NCBI GenBank assembly: GCA_001724315.1
Contig: MEEC01000150.1
Span: 1-6,560 of the forward strand
Length of the DNA stretch: 6,560 nt
Direction of reading: 5' to 3'
DNA from: Lautropia sp. SCN 70-15
GTDB lineage: Bacteria; Pseudomonadota; Gammaproteobacteria; Burkholderiales; Burkholderiaceae_E
Below are positions 6,189-6,560 of this stretch, in pieces. A model generated the notes under the pieces. It was not told the DNA's origin. It made no database searches and saw only the letters and a list, made by a program, of their open reading frames with translations. The position numbers were made by a program, and so were the translations under genes. The first letter of the stretch is position 1, and every line of letters begins with the position of its first letter.

Positions 6189-6560
6189 TCAGCGAGCGAT
6201 CAGCCCCCATTCGACCAGGCGATCGCGGGCCCGCGCGGCCAGCTCGCCGAAGTCGAGGCCGCCGCCTTCGGGCGCCGACATCCACACCGCCAGGAAGGCG
6301 CCCACGCCGGCGGCGAGCACCAGCAGGACCAGCAAGGGCGCGAGCCAGGCCGGGCTGCGCCTTGCCGGCAGCTCGATCGCCGGTGCGGGCCTGGCGCGCC
6401 GGACGACCGGCGCTTCGGGATCGCCCAGCCGGGGTTCGTTGCCGATCGGCCGCGCGGACGCCCGGATATCGCCCAGGCGGGGCTCCGTCGGGCCGGTTCC
6501 TCGCTTCGCCGGCGCGGGATCCGCACCGTTCGCGCGCAGCTGCGGTTCGGCCGCTTCCGG
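6189..6560 (-). CDS. Unrecognised single-pass membrane protein, C-terminal part
   Basis: The frame is open from the right window edge to a TGA at 6191-6189, giving 123 visible C-terminal residues; the start is outside. I do not recognise the family. From N to C there is a proline-, alanine- and arginine-rich low-complexity segment (visible residues 1-70) with three EPxL motifs: EPQLR (5-9), EPRLGD (26-31) and EPRLGD (42-47). Next comes one strongly hydrophobic segment, LAPLLVLLVLAAGVGAFLAV (73-92), predicted to span the membrane. A tail of about 30 residues follows, with LDFGELAARARDRLVEWGLIAR likely helical. Codons in this frame nearly all end in G or C, unlike overlapping frames, which supports it as the real gene. 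The layout (long disordered part, then a membrane span, then a short tail) suggests a cytoplasmic N-terminal domain tethered to the inner membrane. It resembles the linker of zinc-ribbon/DUF3426 proteins of betaproteobacteria, but the tail is far too short for DUF3426. Confidence 0.72.
   Translation of the reverse strand, partial: PEAAEPQLRANGADPAPAKRGTGPTEPRLGDIRASARPIGNEPRLGDPEAPVVRRARPAPAIELPARRSPAWLAPLLVLLVLAAGVGAFLAVWMSAPEGGGLDFGELAARARDRLVEWGLIAR

Noticed and set aside
6200..6526. Minus-strand 108-codon frame overlapping the terminal membrane protein
   Set aside because: Its product is Arg/Ser/Trp/Cys-rich with poor codon pattern, while the frame ending at 6189 gives a clean membrane span and G/C-ending codons.

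Overview
The window is very GC-rich and its six protein-coding genes use mostly G/C-ending codons. The two ETF subunits look like those of Burkholderiales, so a betaproteobacterium of that order is the best guess. This rests on recalled family resemblance, not on a search. I see no mobile element, tRNA, rRNA or CRISPR array. The content is chromosomal metabolic genes.

Layout, left to right. (1) Positions 1-911, minus strand: nearly all of a MoxR-family AAA+ ATPase, cut at its C-terminus by the window edge. (2) Positions 912-1088: a divergent intergenic region with a plausible promoter (TTGGCC-17-GATAAT) for the next gene. (3) Positions 1089-1892, plus: an enoyl-CoA hydratase/isomerase (crotonase) superfamily protein that lacks both catalytic glutamates of true hydratases and resembles the ECHDC3-type subgroup. 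(4) Positions 1929-2339, minus: a MarR-family repressor, convergent with the crotonase gene across a short hairpin. (5) Positions 2340-2512: a compact control region with two near-identical 16-bp palindromes (GTCAACC-NN-GGTTGAC). They flank a near-consensus sigma-70 promoter (TTGACA-17-GATAAT) reading into etfB, and a weaker mirror-image promoter reading into marR. (6) Positions 2513-4209, plus: etfB and etfA, encoding electron transfer flavoprotein beta and alpha. (7) Positions 4210-4312: a spacer with two hairpins, the second followed by TTTT like an intrinsic terminator. (8) Positions 4313-6115, plus: a 600-residue acyl-CoA dehydrogenase of the large FadE5/DmdC-like type. (9) Positions 6116-6188: a strong 10-bp hairpin between convergent genes. 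(10) Positions 6189-6560, minus: the C-terminal part of an unrecognised single-pass membrane protein with a proline-rich, EPRLGD-repeat segment.

Working model: the acyl-CoA dehydrogenase oxidises an acyl-CoA and passes electrons to EtfAB, which delivers them through ETF-ubiquinone oxidoreductase (not in the window) to the quinone pool. The divergent MarR protein probably represses both itself and etfBA through the paired palindromes. The hairpin after etfA probably lowers dehydrogenase expression relative to ETF, which fits ETF serving many dehydrogenases. The most interesting items are the symmetrical operator/promoter arrangement and the catalytically unusual crotonase. I see no clear evidence for an entirely new system.
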